The notes beneath the pieces were generated by a model. It worked only from the letters and a program-made list of their open reading frames with translations, did no database searches and had not been told where the DNA came from. 64,000 bases of DNA from contig NZ_DLHM01000007.1 in the NCBI RefSeq assembly GCF_002483205.1, forward strand, positions 248,001 through 312,000, given 5' to 3'. Positions 8,752 to 17,085 of the stretch are shown piece by piece; the first letter of the stretch is position 1, and every line of letters begins with the position of its first letter. The translations under genes and the position numbers were made by a program. The stretch is from Flavihumibacter sp. UBA7668 (GTDB taxonomy: Bacteria; Bacteroidota; Bacteroidia; Chitinophagales; Chitinophagaceae).

Positions 8752-9531
8752 TTAAACTATCATCACCTGGATCCCGGCATTTTCGAGTTTTTTCTGATCT
8801 TCTGCAGGGATGCCTGCATCCGTCACAATAACATCGATTTCAGTCACAGGGGCAATGAAAGCAAAACTTCGTTTATGGAATTTACTTGAATCAGCTACTA
8901 CAATTACCTGTTTGGAGATGGACATCATAATCCGATTAAGATGTGCCTCTTCCACATTGGGTGTTGATAAACCATGACTCACACTGAATCCGTCTACAGC
9001 CAGAAAAAGCTTATCACAGAAATAATTCTTGAAACTTTCTTCTGCTGTTGCACCAACCAGGGATAATGAATTTTTCCTCAAAAAGCCACCGGGAATAATT
9101 ACATTGGCCTTGGGATGCTCCGCCATTTGGTTGGCTATATTCAGCGCATTGGTTATTACTGTCAGATCAGAAATGGATCCCAGATTACGGGCAATTTCCA
9201 TGGTGGTTGTTCCTGAATCAAGGATTATGGTATCACCATCTTCGATAAGAGAAGAGGCCAGTTTCCCGATCCGTTTCTTTTCATCAAGATGCTGTTTGTT
9301 CTTATCCGAAAGTGTAAAATCAATCCCTACCCGGTCTACTTTAATGGCTCCGCCCCTTGCTCTGATCAGTGCATTTTTCTGTTCCAGACGTTTCAAATCG
9401 TTTCGAATCGTAACCTCACTGACCTGAAGATCCTTACTTAGAGAGGTTACATCTACCTGACCCATGGACTCCAGTTTTTCCAGTATCAGTACCCGCCGCT
9501 GAACGGTTGACTTATGTTCGGATTTTTCCAC
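8752..9531 (-). CDS. DeoR/GlpR-family transcriptional repressor, AgaR-like
   Basis: The 259-residue protein has an N-terminal winged helix with the DeoR-family helix-turn-helix (VSEVTIRNDLKRLEQ near 38-52, then RARGGAIK). A C-terminal DeoR sugar-phosphate sensor domain follows (LDSGTTTMEIAR, ITNALNIANQ, IPGGFLRKNSLSLVG, DSSKFHKRSF). Such proteins repress sugar catabolic genes and are released by a phosphorylated sugar. It is divergent from agaS-pfkB-aldolase (9702 onward), and the intergenic region holds several TTTCGAAA-type elements, so it most likely regulates galactosamine catabolism. By analogy with AgaR the inducer would be an amino-sugar or tagatose phosphate. The family call is firm; the AgaR-like role is inferred from context. 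Confidence 0.92.
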   Translation of the reverse strand: MEKSEHKSTVQRRVLILEKLESMGQVDVTSLSKDLQVSEVTIRNDLKRLEQKNALIRARGGAIKVDRVGIDFTLSDKNKQHLDEKKRIGKLASSLIEDGDTIILDSGTTTMEIARNLGSISDLTVITNALNIANQMAEHPKANVIIPGGFLRKNSLSLVGATAEESFKNYFCDKLFLAVDGFSVSHGLSTPNVEEAHLNRIMMSISKQVIVVADSSKFHKRSFAFIAPVTEIDVIVTDAGIPAEDQKKLENAGIQVMIV

Positions 9532-9610
9532 TTGTTTACATTTTACACTGTCAAAATAAGCGTATTCATCGCAATCGAAGGTTTTTTCGCTTCATTATTT
9601 ATTAAAAAAT

Positions 9611-9689
9611 GCTTTCGAAACAATAAAATTAATAAAAATATTATTTTTTGAAAGGTTTTATTTAGCTTTAACATAATTTCGAAACGAAA
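9611..9689. promoter_or_regulatory. Cluster of TTTCGAAA-type operator elements between the repressor and the agaS operon
   Basis: This divergent 170-base region is AT-rich. It contains TTTCGAAACAATAAAA at 9613-9628 (identical to 6845-6860), GAAAGGTTTTAT at 9650-9661 (identical to 39932-39943) and TTTCGAAACGAAA at 9677-9689, which ends 12 bases before the agaS start codon. The location fits autoregulation of the DeoR-type gene and repression of the catabolic operon. A possible Bacteroidota-type promoter is TTTTTTG (9644-9650) with TAATTTCG (9674-9681), but the match to TAnnTTTG is imperfect and the spacing is long. Confidence 0.62.
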
Positions 9690-9701
9690 TGAAATATAAA
9701 T

Positions 9702-10934
9702 ATGTCATCTTCTTTTCATAACCTGACTTCTGAAAAAGAAACGAAAAGTTGCCTTGCAGGCCTGGAAACTACAGAGTTGATGAAGTTGGGTGCATTGCAT
9801 ACCGCCACTGAAATACTACAACAGCCCTGGTTATGGAATCGGATTTATGAATTGGCCTTGGAGCGCCGGAATCAGTTGGAGGCATTTATTAACCAGGCAT
9901 TTGAACATCCGACTCTTCGCATCATTTTAACTGGTGCTGGATCCTCCGCTTTTATAGGAAATGTATTGGAAGGGCCGCTGCAGCAATCCACCGGCAAATC
10001 CTGCTCTGCAATTGCAACAACAGAATTGATAAGCCATCCGGCTCACCATTTTACTAGTCATCCAACCTTGCTTGTCTCCTTTGCCCGATCGGGTGATTCC
10101 CCTGAAAGTCTGGCTGCTGCACAATTGGCCGCCTCCCATTGTACCACTCTCTATCATTTAATAATAACCTGCAATCCCAATGGCAAACTGGCCAGTGATT
10201 TGAAAAACGGGGTATCGCATGTATTTCTCCTGCCCTCAGAAGCAGACGATAAAAGCTTAGCCATGACCGGCAGCTTTACCGGGATGTTGTTGAGCGGTTT
10301 ACTGATATGCAGAATCCATGAATTGACTGAATTGAAAGAAACTATTCAGCAGCTATGTACCTATGGTAAAACAATTCTTAACAGTTATTGTCAACCTATT
10401 AAGGAAATTGCCTCCCTGCCTTTTGACAGGGCAGTGTTTCTCGGATCTGGTCCAATGAAAGCAATTGCCAATGAATCGGAATTGAAAGTACAGGAACTTA
10501 CAGATGGAAAAATTGTCTGTAAGTTTGACTCTTTCCTGGGATTCCGCCATGGTCCAAGGGCAGTAGTTCATCCTCATACCTTGCTGGTTTACCTTTTTTC
10601 CAATAATCCTTATGTGAACCAATACGAAACAGATTTGGTAACCGCAATCAATAGTGGGGAGAAAGGAATTTGCAGAATTGGCCTTGAAGAATCAAACAAT
10701 GGCAACCGGCCATTGGATTTACATATTCAATTGGGAAATGAATCAGGTAATCTGGAAGAAGTATTTTTATGTATCTGTGCTGTATTACCGGCACAGCTGC
10801 TTGCTTTCTTCAAATCGATTCAGTTAGGCCTGCAACCGGATAATCCATCAAAAAACCAGGCAATAACAAGGGTTGTAAAAGGAGTAACCATTTATCCATA
10901 TTATCAAACTATCCCAGTTAATGAAATCCACTGA
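9702..10934 (+). CDS. agaS: SIS-domain aldose-ketose isomerase/deaminase, AgaS type (galactosamine-6-phosphate deaminase)
   Basis: The 410-residue cytosolic protein has two SIS domains: the first with LTGAGSSAFIG and SFARSGDSPES, the second with FLGSGPMKAIANESELK and FRHGPRAVVHPHT. These are hallmarks of AgaS, which deaminates and isomerises D-galactosamine-6-phosphate to tagatose-6-phosphate, and of its relatives. It is the first gene of the plus-strand operon and overlaps the following PfkB kinase by 14 bases (10921-10934). Together with that kinase and the class II aldolase it forms a complete lower galactosamine pathway. No NagA/AgaA-type deacetylase lies in the window. AgaS-like proteins can accept other amino-sugar phosphates, so the exact substrate is inferred from the GalNAc-directed enzymes nearby. 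Confidence 0.88.
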   Translation: MSSSFHNLTSEKETKSCLAGLETTELMKLGALHTATEILQQPWLWNRIYELALERRNQLEAFINQAFEHPTLRIILTGAGSSAFIGNVLEGPLQQSTGKSCSAIATTELISHPAHHFTSHPTLLVSFARSGDSPESLAAAQLAASHCTTLYHLIITCNPNGKLASDLKNGVSHVFLLPSEADDKSLAMTGSFTGMLLSGLLICRIHELTELKETIQQLCTYGKTILNSYCQPIKEIASLPFDRAVFLGSGPMKAIANESELKVQELTDGKIVCKFDSFLGFRHGPRAVVHPHTLLVYLFSNNPYVNQYETDLVTAINSGEKGICRIGLEESNNGNRPLDLHIQLGNESGNLEEVFLCICAVLPAQLLAFFKSIQLGLQPDNPSKNQAITRVVKGVTIYPYYQTIPVNEIH

Positions 10935-11853
10935 TGTAACAGTTCTTGGCGAACTCAATATTGATCTGCTCTTTAATAAACTGGATCGGTTTCCGGAAAA
11001 CGGGAAAGAAATCCTGGCGCAACAGATGGAATTATCATTAGGTAGCTCATCTGCTATATTCGCTTCGAACCTGAGTGCGCTTGGTACCAGTGTTCAGTTC
11101 ATGGGTAAACTGGGGAATGATTTATTCGGGCAATTCATTCTTCGGTCGTTGGAGGAACGCAAGGTTAATACAGCTACTATATTGATTGATCCTAAAGTAG
11201 AAACGGGGGCCACAGTGGTGATGAATTATGGACAGGACCGTGCCATGTTAACACATCCCGGCGCAATGGCAAATTTTGATATCAACGATATCGACTGGAA
11301 TGCAATCTTTAAGAGTCGTCATCTGCATGTGTCTTCACTTTTTCTTCAACCAGGAATCAAAAAAGATATACTATCCATTTTCAAAAAAGCAAAAGCAGCC
11401 GGACTCAGTACTTCACTGGATGCCCAATGGGATCCTGAAGAAAGATGGGACCTTCCACTTGCTGAACTACTACCACTGGTAGATTTGTTTCTTCCTAATG
11501 AAAAAGAACTATGCCTGTTAACAGGTGAAACCAGTCTGACCAGGGCAATTGCCGCTGTAGAACCACTCCTCACAATAATGGTGGTTAAAATGGGAGAAAA
11601 GGGAAGTATGGTAGTAAGCGGACAGAAACAACGATTGCTTTCGGTAAAAAAATCCAATTCTTTTGTTGATGCAATAGGTGCAGGCGACAGTTTCAACGCG
11701 GGCTTTATCCATCAATGGCTGAAAGGAGAATCACTGGACAATTGCCAGGAATTCGGAAATTCCTGCGGCGCCTTTTCAACAACTGCAGCAGGTGGCACCA
11801 ATGCCTTCAACAACACTCAAAAACTTTACACCGATGTCACAGCGATTGCCTGA
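10921..11853 (+). CDS. PfkB-family sugar kinase, probable tagatose-6-phosphate kinase
   Basis: The 310-residue ribokinase-fold protein has the N-terminal GELNIDLLF motif, the glycine-rich GSSSAIFASNLSALG segment, and the C-terminal PfkB signature DAIGAGDSFNAGF with the catalytic base Asp256 (anion hole 253-256). Its start overlaps agaS by 14 bases, and its end overlaps the preferred start of the aldolase by 20, so the three genes appear translationally coupled. In the galactosamine route the expected reaction is tagatose-6-phosphate plus ATP to tagatose-1,6-bisphosphate. The family also contains fructokinases and 2-keto-3-deoxygluconate kinases; the neighbours favour tagatose-6-phosphate. Confidence 0.86.
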   Translation: MKSTDVTVLGELNIDLLFNKLDRFPENGKEILAQQMELSLGSSSAIFASNLSALGTSVQFMGKLGNDLFGQFILRSLEERKVNTATILIDPKVETGATVVMNYGQDRAMLTHPGAMANFDINDIDWNAIFKSRHLHVSSLFLQPGIKKDILSIFKKAKAAGLSTSLDAQWDPEERWDLPLAELLPLVDLFLPNEKELCLLTGETSLTRAIAAVEPLLTIMVVKMGEKGSMVVSGQKQRLLSVKKSNSFVDAIGAGDSFNAGFIHQWLKGESLDNCQEFGNSCGAFSTTAAGGTNAFNNTQKLYTDVTAIA

Positions 11854-12685
11854 TATTCACCCGGCGGATCTTACAGAACAACTTACTAATTTTCAAAATA
11901 AAGGGAAGGCCATTCTGGCAACCAATTTTTATAATTATGAGACCCTCAGGGGGATTTTGCAGGCGGCTTCCTCCATGGAACAGCCTATCATCCTCCAGTT
12001 AACAAAGAGCTCACTCGATTACATGGGATTGAGCTCTGCTGTTAAAATGGCAAGGGCCGGATTGCAGCAATTCAATATAAAAGGATGGCTTCACCTGGAT
12101 CATTGCTACTCTTATTCCTTAATTCAGCAATGCCTTGATGCGGGATTTGATTCGGTAATGATCGATGCCAGCGAGCGCCCAATGGAAGAAAATATTAATA
12201 TCACCCGACGGGTAGTGGATCTGGCCGCTGAATACAACGCCAATGTGGAAGCCGAACTGGGTTATGTTGCCAAACTCGGCCAATCAACCGATCAGGTTGG
12301 TTTTACTGATCCGGATGAAGCCAAACAGTTCGTTGAAGCAACCGGTGTTCATGCACTTGCTGTAGCAATCGGTTCAGCACATGGCTTTTATAAACAGGAG
12401 CCCAAACTGGACATTGAATTACTGGCAGCTATCCGGGAAAAAACAGGCATTCCACTGGTATTACACGGTGGATCCGGAATTCCAGCAACGGCTCTCCAGG
12501 CTGCCGTGAAAAATGGTATCTGTAAAATCAACCTGGCAACTGAAATAAAAAATATTTTTATACAAACCTTACAAGCATGTTTAACCGAAAATGCGGAAAT
12601 TGATCTCCGCATAGTATTTCCGCCAGCAATAAATGCAGTCAGCGATTTGGTAAAAGAAAAATTAACCATCATTAATCAGCGATAG
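11834..12685 (+). CDS. Class II ketose-bisphosphate aldolase, probable tagatose-1,6-bisphosphate aldolase
   Basis: I prefer the ATG at 11834 (MSQRLPDIH), which gives 283 residues and a 20-base overlap with the kinase. An in-frame ATG at 11792 would add 14 residues that do not look like family sequence. The class II aldolase features are intact: LDHCYSYSLI with the catalytic Asp and first zinc His, EAELGYV, GSAHGFY with a zinc His, LHGGSGIP with another, and KINLATEI for the phosphate site. It would cleave tagatose-1,6-bisphosphate to DHAP and glyceraldehyde-3-phosphate, completing the AgaS-kinase-aldolase chain. A fructose-bisphosphate aldolase role is possible but less likely here. Confidence 0.88.
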   Translation: MSQRLPDIHPADLTEQLTNFQNKGKAILATNFYNYETLRGILQAASSMEQPIILQLTKSSLDYMGLSSAVKMARAGLQQFNIKGWLHLDHCYSYSLIQQCLDAGFDSVMIDASERPMEENINITRRVVDLAAEYNANVEAELGYVAKLGQSTDQVGFTDPDEAKQFVEATGVHALAVAIGSAHGFYKQEPKLDIELLAAIREKTGIPLVLHGGSGIPATALQAAVKNGICKINLATEIKNIFIQTLQACLTENAEIDLRIVFPPAINAVSDLVKEKLTIINQR

Positions 12686-12686
12686 G

Positions 12687-13802
12687 ATGAGATATCAACT
12701 ATCCAGTTTACTGGTTTTATTATCCGGTTCCGTTTTGTTTACATCCTGTTCAAATGCAGGCTCATCGAAACAGGATGATGCATATTATTCAGCGGACGAG
12801 TTCAGGGAAGTAAAAAAAATTGATGCGCATGTTCATGTTAATACCTTCGACACTACCCTGGTCAATTTGGCCAAAGAATATGGTTTCCATTTAATCAGTT
12901 TGAATGTTGGCGCTCCTGAATATCCATCCCTTTCAACACAACAGCAGTACTCCTTATTTCATCTTCATAGAAACCAAAGCGGATTTGCCTATACCACCAG
13001 TTTTGATATGAAGGAATTTGAAGCAGCCAACTGGCAGGAAGCTCAATTGAACTATCTCGCCAGTTCTTTTGATAGTGGTGCTGTAGGCGTTAAGGTATGG
13101 AAGCATATCGGCATGGAACTGAAAGACAGTGCGGGTAAATTCATTATGATCGATCATCCCCGAATGGATACCCTCTTTAAATTCATTACGGACAAAAATA
13201 AAACACTGGTAGGGCATTTGGGTGAACCTAAAAACTGCTGGCTGCCCCTGGATAAAATGACGGTTAAAAATGACCGGAATTATTTCAGCAAACATCCGGA
13301 ATACCATATGTTCCTACATCCGGAATTCCCTTCCTATGAAGATCAGATCAATGCCAGAAACCGCCTACTGGAAAAACATCCCTCTCTTCGATTCGATGGC
13401 GCACACCTTGGAAGTCTGGAATGGAGCGTGGATGCCATGGCTGAACACCTCGATCGTTTTCCAACAATGGCGCTGGATATGGCAGAGCGGATCTCGCATT
13501 TACAATACCAGTCGAAAGAAAATCGGCAGAAAGTAATCGACTTCATCACCAAATACCAGGATCGTTTAATTTATGCAACTGATATTGTTCAGGATGAAAC
13601 GGCTGATCCGGAAGCATTGAAAACCTATTGCAAATCAACCTGGGAACAGCACTGGCTGTATTTTACATCCGACTCCATGATGGAGGCGCCGGAAATTGAC
13701 GGGTCCTTTCAGGCATTGCACCTGCCCAAAACCATCGTTGATAAAATTTATCGCTTAAACGCAGAAAAATGGTTCCCGGATGCTTTCCGCACAACACCAT
13801 AA
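12687..13802 (+). CDS. Amidohydrolase-2-like metal-dependent hydrolase lipoprotein
   Basis: The 371-residue protein has a lipoprotein signal (LFTSC, Cys21), so it is membrane-anchored outside the cytosol. The mature part resembles TIM-barrel amidohydrolases of the PF04909 type: the metal motif DAHVHV near residue 46, GVKVWK around 132, LVGHLGEP, FDGAHLGS and a terminal IYATDIV with the late Asp. The gene starts one base after the aldolase stop, so it belongs to the same operon although it acts in another compartment. Typical reactions of the family are hydrolysis of lactones or amides and decarboxylation. It cannot supply cytosolic GalNAc-6-phosphate deacetylation. The substrate is unknown. 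Confidence 0.8.
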   Translation: MRYQLSSLLVLLSGSVLFTSCSNAGSSKQDDAYYSADEFREVKKIDAHVHVNTFDTTLVNLAKEYGFHLISLNVGAPEYPSLSTQQQYSLFHLHRNQSGFAYTTSFDMKEFEAANWQEAQLNYLASSFDSGAVGVKVWKHIGMELKDSAGKFIMIDHPRMDTLFKFITDKNKTLVGHLGEPKNCWLPLDKMTVKNDRNYFSKHPEYHMFLHPEFPSYEDQINARNRLLEKHPSLRFDGAHLGSLEWSVDAMAEHLDRFPTMALDMAERISHLQYQSKENRQKVIDFITKYQDRLIYATDIVQDETADPEALKTYCKSTWEQHWLYFTSDSMMEAPEIDGSFQALHLPKTIVDKIYRLNAEKWFPDAFRTTP

Positions 13803-14520
13803 AAGCAGCCAATTGCAGGCAAGCATCCTGTTTGCCTTTTTCTTCCTGCTGGCCTGTCAGCATAAGGAAAAAGAACCAACTGGTTATCTGGTGAAAAAAA
13901 CGGATGATTTTGTAGTTAATGGAGCTGGTAATTCCGTCAATTGGAATGCAACTGAATGGACCAGCCTGACATCTTTACCCAACTACCCATCCGATTACAC
14001 TACTGAATTTAAGTTGCTCTATTCGTCCAATGGTCTGTATGCAATTTACCGTTGCACAGACAGTTTGCTTACCAGTACATTAAAAGAAGATCGGGCCGCA
14101 TTGTACAAGGAGGATGTAATTGAACTTTTTCTGCAACCAGACACTACCCGCACCCATTATTTTGAATATGAATTATCGCCACTTAATTATGAAACACCTT
14201 TGCTTATTTTTAATACGGAAGGCGATTTAAACAGCTGGCATCCCTTTGAACAGTCAGAGAAGCGTAAAGTAGTGCATGCAACCAGTGTTATCGGAGGAAT
14301 AAAAGAAAGCGGATCCGTTGTTTCTCAATGGACAGGAGAATTTTTTATCCCATTTGATCTGCTCCGACCACTTGGAGGAACTGCACCAAAATCAGGCGAT
14401 AACTGGAAAGCCAATCTTTATAGAATAGATTACGACAGAGGAGAAGCACTGTGGGCATGGAAATTAAACAGTGGAAATTTTCATGAATTCCAGCATTTTG
14501 GAATTCTTCATTTTGAATAA
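13780..14520 (+). CDS. CBM9-like carbohydrate-binding lipoprotein
   Basis: The 246-residue protein has a lipoprotein signal (FFLLAC, Cys26) and a single beta-sandwich of the CBM9-like/DOMON-related type: the opening VNGAGNSVNWNATEW, the central LYSSNGLYAIYRCTDS, then LYKEDVIELFLQPD and a closing WKLNSGNFHEFQHFGIL. Such domains bind sugars or heme; in Bacteroidota glycan loci they usually bind reducing ends of polysaccharides. The start overlaps the upstream hydrolase by 23 bases, which suggests coupled translation. No catalytic domain is attached, so it probably acts as a surface binding protein. Confidence 0.78.
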   Translation: MLSAQHHKSSQLQASILFAFFFLLACQHKEKEPTGYLVKKTDDFVVNGAGNSVNWNATEWTSLTSLPNYPSDYTTEFKLLYSSNGLYAIYRCTDSLLTSTLKEDRAALYKEDVIELFLQPDTTRTHYFEYELSPLNYETPLLIFNTEGDLNSWHPFEQSEKRKVVHATSVIGGIKESGSVVSQWTGEFFIPFDLLRPLGGTAPKSGDNWKANLYRIDYDRGEALWAWKLNSGNFHEFQHFGILHFE

Positions 14521-14530
14521 ACCGATTAGT

Positions 14531-15859
14531 ATGAGTAAAACATCCTTTCTATCAGAAAACAATAACAGGAGAAGGACTTTTATAAAAAAGACCAGTGCTC
14601 TTTTTGGTGGTTCTTTATTGATCAGCTCCTTACCAGTTTCGGCAAAAGGATTTTTTCTTTCTGCAGATACAATAAAAATCGCCCTCATCGGATGTGGTGA
14701 CAGAGGTACAGGAGCAGCAGTAAATGCACTAAGAACCAAAGGTGCAATTGAGTTGGTAGCTATGGCCGATGTTTTTCGTGACAAAATTGATGATTCCATT
14801 GCCCTGATGAATAAAATTGAGGATATCAAAGGAAAATTAAAGGTTCCGGATGCCAATAAATTTGTCGGGTTTAATGCTTATGAAAAAGCCATCGCTTTAG
14901 CAGATGTCGTTCTGCTGGTAACTCCTCCTGCATTCCGACCTCTTCATTTTGATGCTGCAGTAAAGGCCGGAAAACATGTGTTTATGGAAAAGCCTCTGGC
15001 TTCTGATGCGCCGGGTATTCGCCAGGTACTGGAGACCGGAAAACTGGCAGCACAAAAAAACCTGAAAGTAGTGGTTGGATTGCAAAACAGATATGATCCG
15101 GCATTTATCGAAATGGTTGATAAACTGAAGCAGGGAGCTATTGGAAAAATAGTTTCCGCTACCGATTATTATATGATCGGGCCATTAAAGCAGATCAAAC
15201 GCACTTCCGGACAAACTGAAATGGAATACCAGTTACGTAACTGGCGCTATTTCAATTGGCTTTGGGCAGGTTCTCCCGCTGGATTGCAGATCCACAATAC
15301 GGATGTGGTGAACTGGTTCAAAGGTTCCTTCCCGGTAAGAGCCCAAGCAATTGGTGGAAAAGCCATGCAGGGCCAACCCGACCAGGGAGATATCTTCGAC
15401 AACTTTGCCATTGAATATGAATACGAAGATGGTTTTAAACTGAACAGCTTTATCCGTCACCTCCCTGGTACTAACACTAAAGGCGGCGCTTATTTTCAGG
15501 GAGCCAATGGTACTGCAAGCATTCATTCCGGAATCAGAGATGCAAACGGAGAACGGATCTGGAGAAGGCAGAGTGGATCCACTGAAAATGCCTATCAGAT
15601 CGAACACGACAAATTATTTGAAGCAATCAGAAACAATACGCCCCTGAATGATACCGAGTGGGGAGCCCTGAGTACCATGACTACCATCCTTGGCAGAATG
15701 GCGGCCCATTCAGGCAAACTGGTAGAATGGAAAGATGCTTTTAATTCTGAACTAACCCTGCTGCCTAATCGCTTTGCATGGGATGCAGCAGCACCGGTAA
15801 TGCCAGATAAAAATGGATTATATCCTTTTGCCATCCCGGGTGTTTCGCCTGTTTTGTAA
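14531..15859 (+). CDS. Tat-exported Gfo/Idh/MocA family oxidoreductase
   Basis: The start at 14531 gives 442 residues and places a twin-arginine motif (NRRRTFIKKTS) near the N-terminus, followed by a hydrophobic stretch ending PVSAKG; an upstream in-frame start at 14471 would bury it. The NAD-binding fold follows with IGCGDRGTG, and VFMEKPLASDA carries the EKP signature with catalytic Lys. The C-terminal domain has LQIHNTDVVNWF. These enzymes carry a tightly bound NAD and oxidise sugars, often at C3. The next gene encodes a DUF1080 protein, a family linked to hydrolysis of 3-keto-glycosides, so the pair may cleave glycosidic bonds through a 3-keto intermediate in the periplasm. Confidence 0.87.
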   Translation: MSKTSFLSENNNRRRTFIKKTSALFGGSLLISSLPVSAKGFFLSADTIKIALIGCGDRGTGAAVNALRTKGAIELVAMADVFRDKIDDSIALMNKIEDIKGKLKVPDANKFVGFNAYEKAIALADVVLLVTPPAFRPLHFDAAVKAGKHVFMEKPLASDAPGIRQVLETGKLAAQKNLKVVVGLQNRYDPAFIEMVDKLKQGAIGKIVSATDYYMIGPLKQIKRTSGQTEMEYQLRNWRYFNWLWAGSPAGLQIHNTDVVNWFKGSFPVRAQAIGGKAMQGQPDQGDIFDNFAIEYEYEDGFKLNSFIRHLPGTNTKGGAYFQGANGTASIHSGIRDANGERIWRRQSGSTENAYQIEHDKLFEAIRNNTPLNDTEWGALSTMTTILGRMAAHSGKLVEWKDAFNSELTLLPNRFAWDAAAPVMPDKNGLYPFAIPGVSPVL

Positions 15860-15876
15860 CTGACTGAACTGCTGTC

Positions 15877-17076
15877 ATGAAAAAATCATTGTTAGTACTG
15901 GCTATTTCCGGCACCAGCCTGACTGCCTGTATCGCTACCAGATTACCCACGCATACGGAATCTGTAAGCTTAATTTCTAATGAAACTGATTTCAGCAACT
16001 GGGCAGCTATAAATGCTCCTGCTGGTGATTGGATCATTAAGAAGGATAGCTTGAAAACCAGCAGCAATGGAATAGGGTACCTGCGATCTCCAAAAATTGC
16101 GGGCGATTACCTTTTAAGTTTTGACGCTTACAGTGAAAGCCCTGAATCAGTTGATATTATGCTGGCGGCCACAGAACTGCCTGAAAAAGGAAGTCCATAT
16201 CCTGATGGGGTTCCCATCCGTCTGCAAAAAAATAAATGGGTACAATATCTGATTGAAGCAAAAAATGGGCAATACAGAATTTTTGGAGATAAAAAACTAA
16301 TTAAAACAATTAATGCGTCCGACAAATCAGCCGGCTTTATTTGTTTTCTTAAAGACGGATCACCAAAAACCTTCGCCAATATTCGATTCTCTGAATTCGA
16401 AACTCAGCCTGCTGACAAACAGGTACAAACAGCAATGGATACCCGCTTTCATCCATTGTACAATGGTGATGAGCTGAATCAATGGCAAATGAAACCCGGA
16501 CATGAAGGTCATTGGACAGCTTCCAACTGGATGATTGATTATGACGGACTCAGCCAGGAAAAAGACAAGTGTTTGTGGACAAAGCAGTCTTACCGTGATT
16601 TTGAACTGATTGCTGATATCCGGCTGACCCGCGAGCCAACAGCTGAATTAAGTCCGGTTGTACTGCCCAACGGTGATAATGCCTTGAATCCGGATGGAAC
16701 TGTTCAACAGGTATTGGAACTGTATGCGGGTGATACCGGCATTTACCTCAGAGGTCATTCAAAAAATCAGATTAATATCGGGTATCGTTATCTTGGTTCG
16801 GGTGAAATTTATGGATTCCGGGTAGATAAAAAAATGCCTCCTGAAGTTCGGGAAGCAGTTACACCAAAAATAAAGGCTGATAATTTTCCCGGTCAGTGGA
16901 ATCGCTTTTATATCCGATTAATTAAAGACCGGCTGACAGTTCAATTAAATGGTATTACGGTAATTGATCATGCACAGCTGCCGGGGATTGCTCCCGAAGG
17001 TCCGATTGCTTTGCAGGATGATCATGCGTCTAACAACAGGTTTCAATTTGCCAATCTTTTTATTCGGGAATTATAA
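15877..17076 (+). CDS. Two-domain DUF1080 (3-keto-disaccharide hydrolase-like) lipoprotein
   Basis: The 399-residue lipoprotein (LTAC, Cys18) has two concanavalin-like DUF1080/PF06439-type domains: one around residues 35-190 (SPKIAGDYLLSFDAYSE, IRLQKNKWVQYLIEAKNGQ) and one around 195-398 (FHPLYNGDELNQWQMKPG, the typical domain opening, and FPGQWNRFYIRLIKDRLTV). The family includes enzymes that hydrolyse 3-keto-disaccharides. It lies 17 bases after the Gfo/Idh oxidoreductase, a recurrent pairing. The second domain looks more complete than the first, which may serve in binding. The specific substrate is not known. Confidence 0.83.
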   Translation: MKKSLLVLAISGTSLTACIATRLPTHTESVSLISNETDFSNWAAINAPAGDWIIKKDSLKTSSNGIGYLRSPKIAGDYLLSFDAYSESPESVDIMLAATELPEKGSPYPDGVPIRLQKNKWVQYLIEAKNGQYRIFGDKKLIKTINASDKSAGFICFLKDGSPKTFANIRFSEFETQPADKQVQTAMDTRFHPLYNGDELNQWQMKPGHEGHWTASNWMIDYDGLSQEKDKCLWTKQSYRDFELIADIRLTREPTAELSPVVLPNGDNALNPDGTVQQVLELYAGDTGIYLRGHSKNQINIGYRYLGSGEIYGFRVDKKMPPEVREAVTPKIKADNFPGQWNRFYIRLIKDRLTVQLNGITVIDHAQLPGIAPEGPIALQDDHASNNRFQFANLFIREL

Positions 17077-17085
17077 AATTGATCT

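Noticed and set aside
11792..11833. Upstream start for the class II aldolase
   Set aside because: It adds 14 residues without family resemblance and increases the overlap with the kinase; ATG 11834 fits the known N-terminus.
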